NCBI GenBank assembly: GCA_030052745.1
Contig: JANBVO010000003.1
Span: 1,488,001 to 1,552,000 of the forward strand
Source: Pleurostoma richardsiae
Taxonomy: Eukaryota > Ascomycota > Sordariomycetes > Calosphaeriales > Pleurostomataceae
Direction: 5' to 3'
DNA: 64,000 nucleotides
In this document: positions 53,724-64,000 of the stretch, piece by piece
Layout: each line of letters starts with the position of its first letter
How positions within the stretch are numbered: position 1 is the first letter of the stretch
The notes under the pieces: generated by a model
What the model was told of the DNA's origin: nothing
Database searches by the model: none
The model's input: only the letters and a program-made list of their open reading frames with translations
Position numbers and translations under genes: made by a program

Positions 53724-54501
53724 CTGAGACCAACATCGTTAGCAGACTCGAGAGCCCTCAGGCCCGTCAGGCGCGCGGTATATGGTTCTACAAGAAAAGC
53801 AGGGTGAAAAGGGGGGACGAGAAAACATCTCCAGGCTGCGCTCCAAAATGGGCAGCCTAATCAGGAATGGTTCGCGCCGTTGCCTGGAAGTTCGGCACGG
53901 AGATTCTGGGCAGTCTGATAGATATTTTGCTGAAGGCTGAAAGGCTGGCAGTCCACGTGGTTACAGTTTGACACTGTGAGGCATCCGCACCAGGAACCGT
54001 GAACATCTATAAGAGATGCACTTGCACCGAGGCGAGCAGAAGACCTCGGCCATGAACAGCTTCACAAAACAAGCGAAACACCAAGGAGAAAAGTGTAGTA
54101 GGAGTGTTATTATTAACCTCACTACCTAATATGGAGCATGTTGGTTACTCTCGCACTTGTCTGAAATCACATAGGCAGGTAGGTCAACAATTATCGAGTG
54201 CGATGTCCACGGTGAAGCCTGAAATCGCAGTGTCTCGATGGAAGCAACTCGGAGTGACAGAGTGCACAGGCCACCGCCCAATTCCAGCGTCTCATTGGCT
54301 GCCCTACGGGTGGATCCCCGCGATCCCGACGTGTTCCCGAAGACGTTCCGCGCGCCCCCGGATTCCTCGACTTGGTCCCCTTATTAAGAATAGCCTGACA
54401 TCCCGCACTTCCTCCGCAGCTACAGAGACCGCCGCTTCGAAACATCACAACTGCGCAATGCCGTGCGCGACATCATCTTCATAGCATACGAAGACACAGT
54501 C
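53724..54501. other. Divergent intergenic region
   Basis: 780 bases upstream of both the minus-strand unknown gene and the hotdog-protein gene. It may contain 5' exon(s) of the candidate ORF at 53556-53723. No other gene is seen. Confidence 0.4.
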
Positions 54502-55515
54502 ATGATTCCGTTCAGACCGCATCCCGGCGTGGTGACCGGCGCGGCGCCGCTCGCCCTCACCTCGCGACTTCTCGGCGGCTACCCCTCCGCCTCCATCTCG
54601 ACCGCCCTGTGCCGCCTCACCGCCCGGAGTGTACAATCGCCGCGCCGCTCCTTCCACGGCTTCTCAGGCTCCCTGAAGCTCCTCCACGACCAGCTACAGA
54701 CCCGGCCGGAGCCCCAGCGCGCCGCGTCCACCGCAACACCGCCCTCGATAACCACCCCACCACCTGCCTCCCCCTCCGCCCCATCCGACACCGCATCCAA
54801 ACCCCGCCGGCCCCGGCGCCTCATCTCCGCGGCGCTCTTCCTCCTCATCGGCACCATAGCCGGCTCCTCCCTCCGGCTGCTCGTGTCACCCCCTTCCCCG
54901 CCCCTCCCGGGCTCTGAGGAGGACGCCTACACCACCACCGTTCTGGCCTCCCGCGCCGCCAAGCTGCCCGTCGTGCAGTCCCTCGCCTCCGACCCGGCGT
55001 GGGCCTCCTGGACCGCCTACTCCTCCATCGCGGACGCCGACCGCCCCCGCCGGCTCACCACCGGCGCCCTGGCCGGCTCCCGCGGGCTGGGCGGCTACCA
55101 GCGCGTGTTCCGCAACGCCGCCACCGGCGAGTGCGTGACCGTCGCGTACGTCGGCGCCGCGACCTCCGGGTGGCCGGGCGTCGTGCACGGCGGGCTGGCC
55201 GCCACGCTGCTGGACGAGGCGTGCGGGCGGTGCGCGGCCGGCGTGCTGGACGCCGGCACGGGCGTCACGGCCCGGCTGGAGCTCAACTACCGCGCCCCGA
55301 CGCTGACGAACGGGTTCTACGTGGTGCGCGCGGCGCCGGAGCTGCGGGACGCGGAGGGCGCGGAGGGCAAGGAGGAGAAGAAGAAGAAGAGCGACAAGAA
55401 GATCTGGGTGAGCGCCAGGCTGGAGACGCCTGAGGGGAAGGTGTGCGTCGAGGCGAGGGGCCTGTTTGTCGTCCCTAAGGGCTTCGAGGTGGCTAAGATT
55501 TCTGAAGGGTTCTGA
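54502..55515 (+). CDS. Mitochondrial hotdog (4HBT) thioesterase-like protein, FMP10-like
   Basis: A single exon of 337 residues from the ATG at 54502; a more upstream in-frame ATG at 54463 lacks support. The N-terminus is Arg/Ser/Ala-rich and free of acids (MIPFRPHPGV ... RSVQSPRRSFHGF), typical of a mitochondrial presequence. A single membrane helix lies at about 107-127 (LISAALFLLIGTIAGSSLRLL). The hotdog domain follows, with the 4HBT hallmark VVHGGLAATLLDEACG and strands ARLELNYRAPT and VSARLETPEGKVCVEARGLFVV. Relatives in yeast (Fmp10) are mitochondrial proteins of undefined substrate. Inner-membrane anchoring with the catalytic part in the intermembrane space or matrix is inference. A Lys/Glu-rich insert (KEEKKKKSDKK) interrupts two strands. 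Confidence 0.82.
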   Translation: MIPFRPHPGVVTGAAPLALTSRLLGGYPSASISTALCRLTARSVQSPRRSFHGFSGSLKLLHDQLQTRPEPQRAASTATPPSITTPPPASPSAPSDTASKPRRPRRLISAALFLLIGTIAGSSLRLLVSPPSPPLPGSEEDAYTTTVLASRAAKLPVVQSLASDPAWASWTAYSSIADADRPRRLTTGALAGSRGLGGYQRVFRNAATGECVTVAYVGAATSGWPGVVHGGLAATLLDEACGRCAAGVLDAGTGVTARLELNYRAPTLTNGFYVVRAAPELRDAEGAEGKEEKKKKSDKKIWVSARLETPEGKVCVEARGLFVVPKGFEVAKISEGF

Positions 55516-56075
55516 AGGCGGGAATATGTGCTTCACAGGGGTGGTTGTTGAGCATCCTTTTCCGTCGGGTTTTATAGATATGGAGAGCCTTGCGCCCTGA
55601 TTTGCGGGAGATATCAAGCAAGGAGGTTGACAGCTTGTGGGGGATAGGTACGGCTGAGGGCGGGAACTAGACGGATACAAAGCCTACCATCCTTGTCTAA
55701 TATGCATGGACTGGAGTTCTTGGGATTTGGGGTCATGAATACCTACGTAGCTACCCGAGGTAAACGAGATATCTCGGGCAAGAAATGGTAACCTCTAGTT
55801 TGAAATCAACTTTCGGGATCGCCATGATAAACCCCCTGTACTGAAATTCATTCCTCGACACCGGAGCCTGCTAATACAGGAACGAACAACCCATTGTTTT
55901 ACTTTCCACCTTCCACCCACCCTGTATCCGAATAAGTTATACGGCACGTAAGCAGACCACAGACCACTTCCATCTTGATATCATTGAATTCGTGTCTTTG
56001 CCCCAGAATTAAGGCAGCTCAAAGGCTAAGATTGGTCATTTTACCCATTCTCCTTTCAACAACGGGAGCTATGTC
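55516..56075. other. Convergent intergenic region
   Basis: 560 bases between the hotdog-protein gene and the CRY-DASH gene, relatively AT-rich. Nothing is recognised. Confidence 0.5.
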
Positions 56076-58163
56076 TCACATCGGGGGTCCAGGCGGGTTC
56101 CACGCCGGAGCATGCGATCCCGGATAGTACCGGCCACGGTACCCGGCGCCGCCGCCCCTATTTCCGCCTGGGTTGGCGCGGCCGCGATAGCCCCCACCGT
56201 GACCGCCGCGCGGACCGCCACGATACCCGCCATTATTCTGGAAGTAGTTTGTGCGGTCGGGAAGCTGCACCGCCTGAGCCGCCTGGCTGGATTGCTGCTC
56301 CTGAGCTTGGCTCTGCTGCGCCTGTGTCGCACCTTCACTGTTCGCAGGACGGCGCGGTGCGCCTCTTCTCCGGTTGAACGGCCTGCGGGAGTTGTTTGGC
56401 TTTCTGTCGACAGAGAACTGTATCTTCTTGACAGGGTCGGTGACCATAGGGTTGTCCTTCAGCCCCAGCTTCTCCAGCTCTTCCTCGGAGGTTGTCCATA
56501 GTTGGAAGACATTCTCGAGCTTCTCTAAGTCGCGGGTCTCGGGTACCCAGGCCTTGACATAGGCACCTTCCTTGTCGTACTCGAAGGCCTGCTTCACTGG
56601 GTTGAAGATGCGCGCCTCGCCTCGGGGGTCGTTACCGACGCCAGAGACGTACTGCCAGTTCGCCCAGTTGGACGACACGTCATAGTCGACCAGGAGCATC
56701 TCGTACCACTCTGCACCGTATCGCCAGTCGATGGCCAGGTGTTTTGCCAAGAAACTAGCGACATTCTGTCTCGCACGGTTCGAAGTATATCCGGTCTGCA
56801 TTAGCTCCCGCTGTGACGCGTCAATGAGGCCCATGCCAGTGGTGCCGGCGTTGAATCTGTCAATGATGTCGCCGATCTCCCGCGGTGTCGGGTCCTGATC
56901 CGGCAAAGCGTCCTTCTCGTTTCGGCTTTTCCACTTTGTCTTCTTTTCCGATTCTTTGTACTGGTCATCGGCGCGGAAACCCTCGAGATGAAAGAGCATT
57001 TGCTTAAACTTGCGCATGCACAAGCGCATATAGTCACGCCACAGAAGCTCGATGCGGACGGCTGTGGTGCCCTCATTCTCGCCCTGTCCATATCCCTTCA
57101 CGTTCTCGTATGCAGGATCGGTGCCGTCCTCGTACTTGACCAGGGCCTCGTGTACTTGTCGAGCGGTGATGCAGCCGTGGGCAAGGAAGCCCGACAGCCT
57201 GGTGCTGTAGTCTGTCCCTAGAAGTCCGTTCCTAGTGTCCTTGTAGTTGAACATCACCTCTGATTTAATCAAGTATTCTAGTCGGTCACGAGCAGAGTCC
57301 TCGCCACCCTTGAGTAGATCTGAAGACGAGGCCTGGGAAGGAAAGGAGGGTATGCCAGGGAGGTAGTCCTTGACAGGTTTTAGAAGAGCACTCTCCAACT
57401 CTTCGTAGGTAGTAGGACTGGTGAAAGGGGCTGACTGGGGAGGTATGATGGACTCGTCAGGTAGGGAAGGCAGAGATGATTTTGCTGGTTTTGGGGCGGT
57501 AGCACGGGGCTTTTTTCTCAGAGGTTCTGTCTGTTTTCGGTAAGTCGTGAAGACGTCGGGAAGATCAGCCGCTGAGTCGATGGTCAGGTCCCGACTTGGA
57601 TTCAACGTTAGACTCTGCAGAGCGTCGCGTGGGAATAAGGTCTTTGGCGAGACTCACTCGTCAACAAAGTATTTCTCGTCAATCCAGAGCTTGAGGTCAA
57701 CCCCAAACTTTTTGCAGACTGACGACACGGCTCTCTGGTCGCGGCGCTCCTCAACACCCTCTTCGCTGATCATCCAGACCGCGCCAACCTCTTGCGGACT
57801 CGATCCCAGGCCCTCGAGTAGGCTCGCTAGAACGTCGCCCATCAAGCCGGCACGCAGGACGAGTCCACTCCCCAGGCCCTCAAGGGATTCTTTGAGGTTC
57901 CACACGCTCTCCCCGATAAATTTCGCCCTGTGCGGTCCGCATCGCCAGTAGCCCGCAACAGCGCTTCTCGCTTCTGGGTACGGACTACTGCTGCCGTCTT
58001 TGATGAAGCCGGAAACCTCGATCTGTTGCGCAGGAAAGACAAAGACGGGTAGAAGGTGAGTGAATCCATGTTCTGGGGTTTCAGCGAGGTAGTTTAGAAT
58101 TGGGTTGTCAGAAACTCGAAGGTCTCGACGGACGAGGTAAATGAGGATTCTGGGTTTCGACAT
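56076..58163 (-). CDS. cry: Cryptochrome DASH with C-terminal RGG-type tail
   Basis: Two minus-strand exons (58163-57658 and 57612-56076) give 680 residues. The start MSKPRILIYLVRRDLRVSDN matches the photolyase N-domain; the frame stays open upstream to an ATG at 58394, which would add 77 unlike residues. The junction gives KYFVDDLTLNPSRDL, ahead of LPDVFTTYRK, a CRY-DASH hallmark. The FAD domain includes YSTRLSGFLAHGCITARQV, MQTGYTSNRARQNVASF, and DWRYGAEWYEMLLVDYDVSS. DASH proteins bind FAD and an antenna pterin, repair UV dimers mainly in single-stranded DNA, and act as blue-light regulated factors in Neurospora and Fusarium. The last 70 residues are Gly/Arg-rich (GGYRGGPRGGHGGGYRGR), likely RNA- or ssDNA-binding. 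Nothing essential is missing. Confidence 0.95.
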
Positions 58164-59950
58164 TGGGCACCGAGTTACCCCAGGATTGGGGGGCTCCGTA
58201 AGCGGTAACGGCGAAGACCAAAGCTTAACTCTTGCGGGGCGGAGCGAGTTTCGGCGGTGCACGGAGTTGGGAAGGAGCGGGAGTGATGGTCTGGAAGGAA
58301 GAAGAAAACTATCGTCAAGTGAGCCAAGCAGAGGTGGGCCCCTCGGAGACTCTTGTACCGCCTTCTTCCACGAGTCGTCGATGGAACAGAGCAAAAGAGA
58401 GGCTCCTGCAGTCCGACGGCCTTGCGCTGTCTCTTCTCGGCTTTGCTTCTTGCAACTATGGACACACCCCCTTGGGCCCTAGTCGAACCACAAGACGGCA
58501 GTAGCCAATGGCGGTGGATGACCACCTGGCAGTTGTTGACTGTCACCGCGTTAACAGGCTCTTTTTTAGAGTGTGATGCCTCGACCAGTCGATGGGTGGC
58601 TCATGTCGAGCACGAGCCAGACGATGGGGAGCGGATCAAATTATCAAGTAAGTAGGCAAGTCTTCAGGGCCCTTGGCGCTAGAGACCAGGGGATCTGACA
58701 GAGGATACAGGAGGGATTTCTTGCAGGGACCCCTGTTTAGTGGCTGTTGGTGCCTCGTGGGAGATGCAGCTGCAGCCTGTAGGGCGCGATGCCTGACTGG
58801 CAGGTGATGAGAGCTGGTCGGGAGCGAGTAAGGCAAGTTTTGCTGGGAGGCTGCAGATAGGCGAGAGACAATGGAGGGCGATCCTTGACACACGCCGATC
58901 CACAAGCAAGCCTCAGTGTCGAGTCGATGGCAGTCTGGGCTCAGATCGACGTATAACGACCCCCGGGTACCGAGGGGACGGTTCAGGGACGGGATGGATG
59001 GCGACGCTAGAGGTAGGCTGGCAACAGGTACTGACGGGTACAGAGGATGAACAAAGGCTGACGGAAAGACTAAAGTAGTCGAGTCGTCCTTGGCAGCCCG
59101 GTATAGCTGAGGGACGAGAACAAAGAACCAGAGGAAAGCTTAAGTGCCTTTTTGAGCTCTTGTGAGGAGAGCGTGCCGGCTCTACGTGCTGCAGGGAGTT
59201 CTCGGAATGCTGGCTCACTGCGTGGGAGGAAGACGGGGAGGAAGGACGGTACCCTGGGCCTGGAGGTTGCGATACCAGGCCAACCGAAGCGAGGCGAGAC
59301 CGAGACACTGTCGTGACGAACGAGCGGGGAGAGGACAGGAGGACAGGAGAACAATGGGATGATAGGATGATAGGGGAGGACAGGAGACGGAATAGACCGT
59401 GTATGGAGTCATGGAGCAGGTCTCGAGCAGCTCCGGAGCACGCACCGAAACGGGGAGGAACTTCCAGGTTGTTCATGATGCTGCGCATTGAGGAGAGACT
59501 CCCGTTGGGGCTCCAAGGGTCCCTCCGGAGCCTGTTGGGACCGCCTGGGTGGCATCGTGACTCTCTCCTGGCTTGGCGCTAAGCGCTCTCATTTTTGCTA
59601 CCTTGGCGTAGGGGGCACCGGTACGAGCGCACGTAGAGCGAAGTACCGTATGTGCGTGTGTGGGGTGAAGTACCTGGCCCTGCAAGCTGGTGTGTACAGG
59701 CAGGCAAAGTATCGGAGTACCTGATCCTGTCCGGCGGGACGGTTGGCGCAGCATGGCCAAATATCAAAATGCGATGCCCCTTGTGTGGATTTGTGTGGGA
59801 TGCAGGATGAGAAACCGGCGATGGTTACGATTGGGGCTTAGCGCCTTCTCTTTTTCGCACTGAGTGAAGATGATCGAGACCCCTGCCCGGCGCTGGAGAT
59901 CGGGCGCCACGAATTGCAAAAGCTTATTAGTTCCCAGAGATCTGGGGGGC

Positions 59951-59989
59951 GCACACAGACACACACATACACACACGCGCGCACACACG
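59951..59989. repeat. CA/CG microsatellite
   Basis: This is mostly CA dinucleotides with GA, TA and a CGCGCG interruption. It is non-coding. Confidence 0.75.
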
Positions 59990-62900
59990 GACCGGGACCC
60001 TGACAGAGAAGCGACGTCACCGGCCCAGACCGCTCCAGACCCGGCCCTGGCGGCCTGAGACGGTCATGCGCCACAGCGTCTCTCCTTTGGCCCCTTGGTC
60101 CTTGGGATCAGCACAGGGCAACAGATGGGCAGGGGCGACCGACGAACATTGGCCAACAGCCCGCAGCCGCGGGCGCACCTTGCCCGCTTTGTGAGGCTCA
60201 TCTCCCCCGCGACTTCCTCGTTTATTCTCCGTCACACCTGCCGCCATGGAATGGGCCTGGCCAGGTCGGGCGCCCTGGGGTACCTGAATGAAGGAAGGGA
60301 CAGTGCGCTCCTAGCATAAGCTGCCCCATCATCTGGTACCGAAGGTTGGGACGGTACCTAAGACAGGATACGTACGTACAGTTAACGTCATAGATCTGCG
60401 TATCTGTACTCGGGTACATGAGGTAAGGTGGGTGACTTGGGTGCGGATACAAACACGGAAGGTCTCACCCACTCCTCCGCGTCGTCAACAACCTGGTAAA
60501 TCCACTGACCCCTTAGTATTGTGGAAGAACCTGGAAGGTGCATCTCAGGAGAGTGCGGATACACCTCGGGAAGGTACACCTGGTCACAATCCCACGCTAC
60601 ACGCCGTAAGGTACCGAAGACTGCGCAGAGTAGGTACTCCGTACCTTACCGTGCCTCATCTCACCGTACCTTTTTACCTTGCCGGGCTGGTCTTTGGTGG
60701 TGGCCTGCCTGCCCTGCCTGCCGGAGAATATCCAGGGAAGGGAGATCTTCAGGGTTTCCTGACGATGGATTCATTCCCACTCACACTCCTCGCTTCGTGT
60801 TCGCTAGCTCGCCGCGATGACCGACGCAGGCAGATGGCGCAGCTTTAGCGGGCGCGGCCGTCCGGAGCCCGTTGCCTCACTTTTTCAGCCCGGTACCCCA
60901 AAACAGCTTGTGCCCCGAGCGCGCGCGCGTCTCTCTGGCGGCGCCAGCTGCGCCAGTTCCATCCAGCAGTTTCCACCCTCCAGCTTGTCTCGAATATCTC
61001 CGGCAGCCCGGTGTCAGGATTTTTGCTCCGGGTCGTGGGTCTCGCTATCATAGCTCCCGCCCAGAACCACGTGTGTCCCTTGCTGCAAGTGTCAGCAATC
61101 CGGCACTACCTCCGCTCCACGCCATTCATGTTTGTGTTCCCTCTTCGAGCATTCCACCCACGATCCGTGACCACCACCACCACCAAACCCCCCCCTGTCT
61201 CGCTCGCCTGGGCCAGGCCATTCCTCGCTACCCACTCTTGTTCTCCCACTTTTGCTGGTCCTATTCTCACATTACTACCCATACTATTACATACCCTGCC
61301 CGGCCTTGCCGGCCGGTTTCCACGTCCCCGGTTTGCCGTGCGCCCCCATCCGTCTTCCGCGCCTTCGTCTCGGCCAATCAGTCCTCCCCTTCGCCTGTTA
61401 GCCTCGCGATCAGCGACGTCGGGCTTGCTGCAAGCTGCATCAACGGCTGGAGGAAGTCATGGCAAGAATTCTGCTCGCATCATGACAAATCACCATCGAG
61501 AGGCGTTTTCACCGGCTGTCGAGTAATCTTCGCATGTACCTGTGTGCTCGTCGACCCACAGCTACGGCACATCTGTTACCTCGGGGGCTAAGATTGATTA
61601 CAAACGTTGCGATCTCTTCACTATAGGTGTACGCGGAGACTGTGTGTCGCCTGCCACCTCTGCTAGCAGATGCGGAGCCAGACACGGCCGCTTGAAGCTG
61701 GTGCTACTGTGCCACCGCGTTGTGCCAGAAGTTGTCTAGCCTCAATCTGCCGAGCCTCGACCACTCACCCCATTACGCCGTACCACCTGGTCACTGGTCA
61801 CCGCGTCTGCACATACCTGAGTAGGTACCTAGTCCGGTGCCCCAAATCTGTTCTTCCCTAGCCCGGGTCCCTGGGTTCTTCACACAATCTGCGCTAGCCT
61901 GTCTTACACGCAGCCATGATCTAGCCGAACCGTCCCACTGGATACGACGCGGCACGGCTTGCGATCTCACTAACCGCTCCCAAGATCCCGGATCACAACC
62001 ACCAAGTCTTTGGCCCTTGGCCATTGGCGCTTCCGGGGTCGTGACCTTTCTCAGCTTTGGGCCTCACTCACGCCTCTCGTCACGCCATCCTGCCGTCCCA
62101 CGACGCTGGCCTGGAAGTGAGTCCATGTGGCTTTCGAGGACTTGTCAAAGTTGCGGCGGCTGATAGCTTTTGCGCCTGGTTTACGCCTCTCGGTCAGCTC
62201 TGCAGGCTCCTGCGCCGGCTGACTTGTCAGTTCTCCCGAGCGACTCCAGCTCTGCTGCTTGCCGTTTCTATGACTCGTGTATCCTGCTCACCGAGTGGGA
62301 AAAAAAAATATCTCGCAATCCACCAGGTCAGGTAAGATTTATCCGGCAAGATCACCATTTACCCACCTTGGCGCCGGCTTGGTATCTTCTCCGGTGCTAA
62401 TCATTTACAGAGTACAGTAAGCACAACCGCCGTTCCAGCTGCTAAGGCATCTGGGACATCTCGACAAACCACGGTCTGCCAATGCGACTGGACATGGCGG
62501 TCTACACTAGCATGCAGTAGCTCGCTTTCGCCACGTGTTTGCTGGGCAGAGCAAAATAACGCCACCACTAGTGTGTGAACTAGATTCTCCCCTGCTTAAC
62601 GAATAGGCGACCACTAGCCGCACTTCTGGCAGACATTCATTCCACTACACTACTAGAGCGCCCGCCCAGGTCCTCAGCAAGCGTAGCAGGCAGGATACCC
62701 CGAACTAGCGGCATTTCCCGAGAGGCCTATTCCTCCCTTTTCCTCCTGAGGATGGAGCGGCGGCGCTGTTGTACGCGATCTTGCAGCTCCCGTCGCCATG
62801 GCTCTGGCGACACTCACCGTGCCGCGATTGGTGGGCAGCTTGGGCCGCAGACGTGAATCTCGGCAAACCAGGAGGACCGGCCAGTTTGTCCGGCAGATCT

Positions 62901-63390
62901 CCCGGCAAACCATCCGGCGAAAATGCCGGACCAGGCGTGGAACAGAGGTGAATCGTGAGGGGCTACGATGCCGGCAAGTCTTCGTTGTACCGCAACCACG
63001 GCGGTGAGGAAGAGGTCTCCCATCACTTCCGCCTGTCGCCGACTTACAGTACATACGTTTGCCGACCAGCCCGCACGTCCGTACAACATCATACATCACC
63101 AGTCTACACATGTTGTGGGGGTGCGCTGATCCACTCCTTAGCAAAGTTGATGATACGCACCGAAATGCCCTCACAGAGTGAGGGCCTCCTTTTGAAATGC
63201 ATGCGCGGAGGACGCACACGGGAGTGCGTCCGACGAGACCCGTAGCCCTCATAGGTGGATCGCGATGATGGCTTTGGCTAAGAGTCATTGGTCAGCCAGC
63301 CAGATTGTCTTGCTAGTTTAGGCCGTGCAGAACCACCCGAACGATTCCTGTCAGTTGTCACAACTTCTCGTGCCGAACCGGTCGTAATAG

Positions 63391-63750
63391 TCCAAGGTAT
63401 GGGTCTTCATCGGAAGTCTGTTCATTGTGTTCAGCTCGGCAGGGTTTACGGAGGATTCCAAGCGAAACAGCTTCGGTGCAACTGTGGACACGGTTTCATC
63501 CGGGCCGGATACGGACGGGGACGGCATTGCTTTTGCAAGCCATCTCTCTCGCGAAAGGGTATCGCACCTTCCGTCATCAAGACTCCGAGCTGATCTGCCG
63601 CAGAGACTTCGCTCGATCTTCGAGATGACCTCAGCCCTTGCAATAAAGCTTGACACTAAAGAAGCCGGAGGCCTTATCCTGCCGTGGTTACCGCTGGGAA
63701 CTACCCGGGAACCGGTCCGCGGCCCAGTGTCACCGCCGTCTATGAGCTAG
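63391..63750 (+). other. Open frame of uncertain coding status
   Basis: 119 codons stay open without an early ATG and read protein-like in part (WVFIGSLFIVFSSAGF, then SKRNSFGATVDTVSSG, then RLRADLPQRLRSIFEM). The opposite strand is open over 63351-63656 as well. No splice partners or family were recognised, so this may be chance or an exon of an unseen gene. Confidence 0.15.
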
Positions 63751-64000
63751 GTAGCCGCCTGCCGACGGTCCCTCGGGAGGAACTGCTTGTCTGTCGATGT
63801 GGAGATCATATCATCCCTCACTGCCACGTGGAATCACCAACTAACAGACAGCAAGGGGGGTTCCGGCGGTGAGGTTCGCTGCAGCAATGCAACATTCCTC
63901 CTGCGTCCGTACGTGCGCATGCACGGCTACACTAGGTGCCTTACGCGGGTAGCAGAACGGTCTAGACCTCTGCACTTGGACGGATCCTCCACGGGCTGTC

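Larger units (their letters stand above)
58164..64000. other. Long region without a convincing gene
   Basis: 5.8 kb to the right edge. It starts with the CRY-DASH 5' region. Many frames exist but are Pro/Ser/Arg-rich shadows of pyrimidine-rich DNA (about 60870-62400). Features seen are a CA-type microsatellite (59951-59989), a cluster of GGTACC-like palindromes (about 60270-60900 and 61812-61820), a 6-bp hairpin near 63168-63184, and one open frame at 63391-63750 listed separately. It may be the long upstream or 5' UTR of a gene beyond the right edge. Confidence 0.45.

Noticed and set aside
54886-55680. 264-codon minus-strand frame opposite the hotdog gene
   Set aside because: Shadow of a GC-rich coding exon on the other strand.
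60872-61591. 239-codon plus-strand frame
   Set aside because: Pro/Ser/His-rich translation of pyrimidine-rich DNA with no domain; more likely 5' UTR or promoter.
62674-63288. 204-codon minus-strand frame
   Set aside because: Arg/Cys/Ser-rich, no domain, no splice context.

Overview
The window looks like nuclear DNA of a filamentous ascomycete (Pezizomycotina, most likely Sordariomycetes). The sequence is GC-rich with strongly GC-ended codons. Genes have short (about 50-130 nt) GT-AG introns, are separated by 0.5-5 kb, and lie on both strands without operons. Family content fits this group: CFEM protein, Zn2Cys6 regulator, sedolisin, fungal-type CRY-DASH and an Sfp-type PPTase. I see no rRNA, CRISPR array, intact transposon or virus-like element. 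Exon borders were placed by eye from splice signals and reading-frame continuity.

Left part (1-21 kb): an unknown ORF runs off the left edge (minus). It is followed by IPI3 (Rix1 complex), a secreted S53 protease next to a Zn2Cys6 regulator, a GPI-type CFEM protein, a calcineurin-like phosphoesterase, MED31 (Mediator), RPC11 (RNA polymerase III), a small ankyrin protein and a thaumatin-like protein. A possible Pol III unit lies between IPI3 and the protease.

Middle (21-45 kb): an HSPA12-like Hsp70 with a Q/P-rich head, an MFSD5-type transporter, a glucokinase that appears to carry a C-terminal membrane tail, a NAA50-like acetyltransferase with an N-terminal PIP box, an enlarged Sgf11-like zinc-finger protein (SAGA deubiquitinase module), a PPIL1-type cyclophilin, signal peptide peptidase, and the 4'-phosphopantetheinyl transferase.

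Right part (45-64 kb): a three-part oxysterol-binding protein (ankyrin, PH, FFAT-like, ORD), a peroxisomal-type acyl-CoA thioesterase ending in AKI, an unknown protein preceded by a same-frame ORF across one TAG codon, a mitochondrial-looking hotdog thioesterase, and CRY-DASH. From 58.2 kb to the right end I find no convincing gene. That stretch is pyrimidine-rich and dotted with GGTACC-like motifs, and may be the long upstream region of a gene beyond the window.

Most genes are unrelated housekeeping loci. The one functional pairing I would suggest is the secreted protease beside the Zn-cluster regulator. The observations most worth a second look are the PIP box on the NAA50 homologue, the membrane tail on glucokinase, the enlarged Sgf11, the likely GC-AG intron in the Hsp70 gene, and the same-frame TAG arrangement at 53.55 kb.
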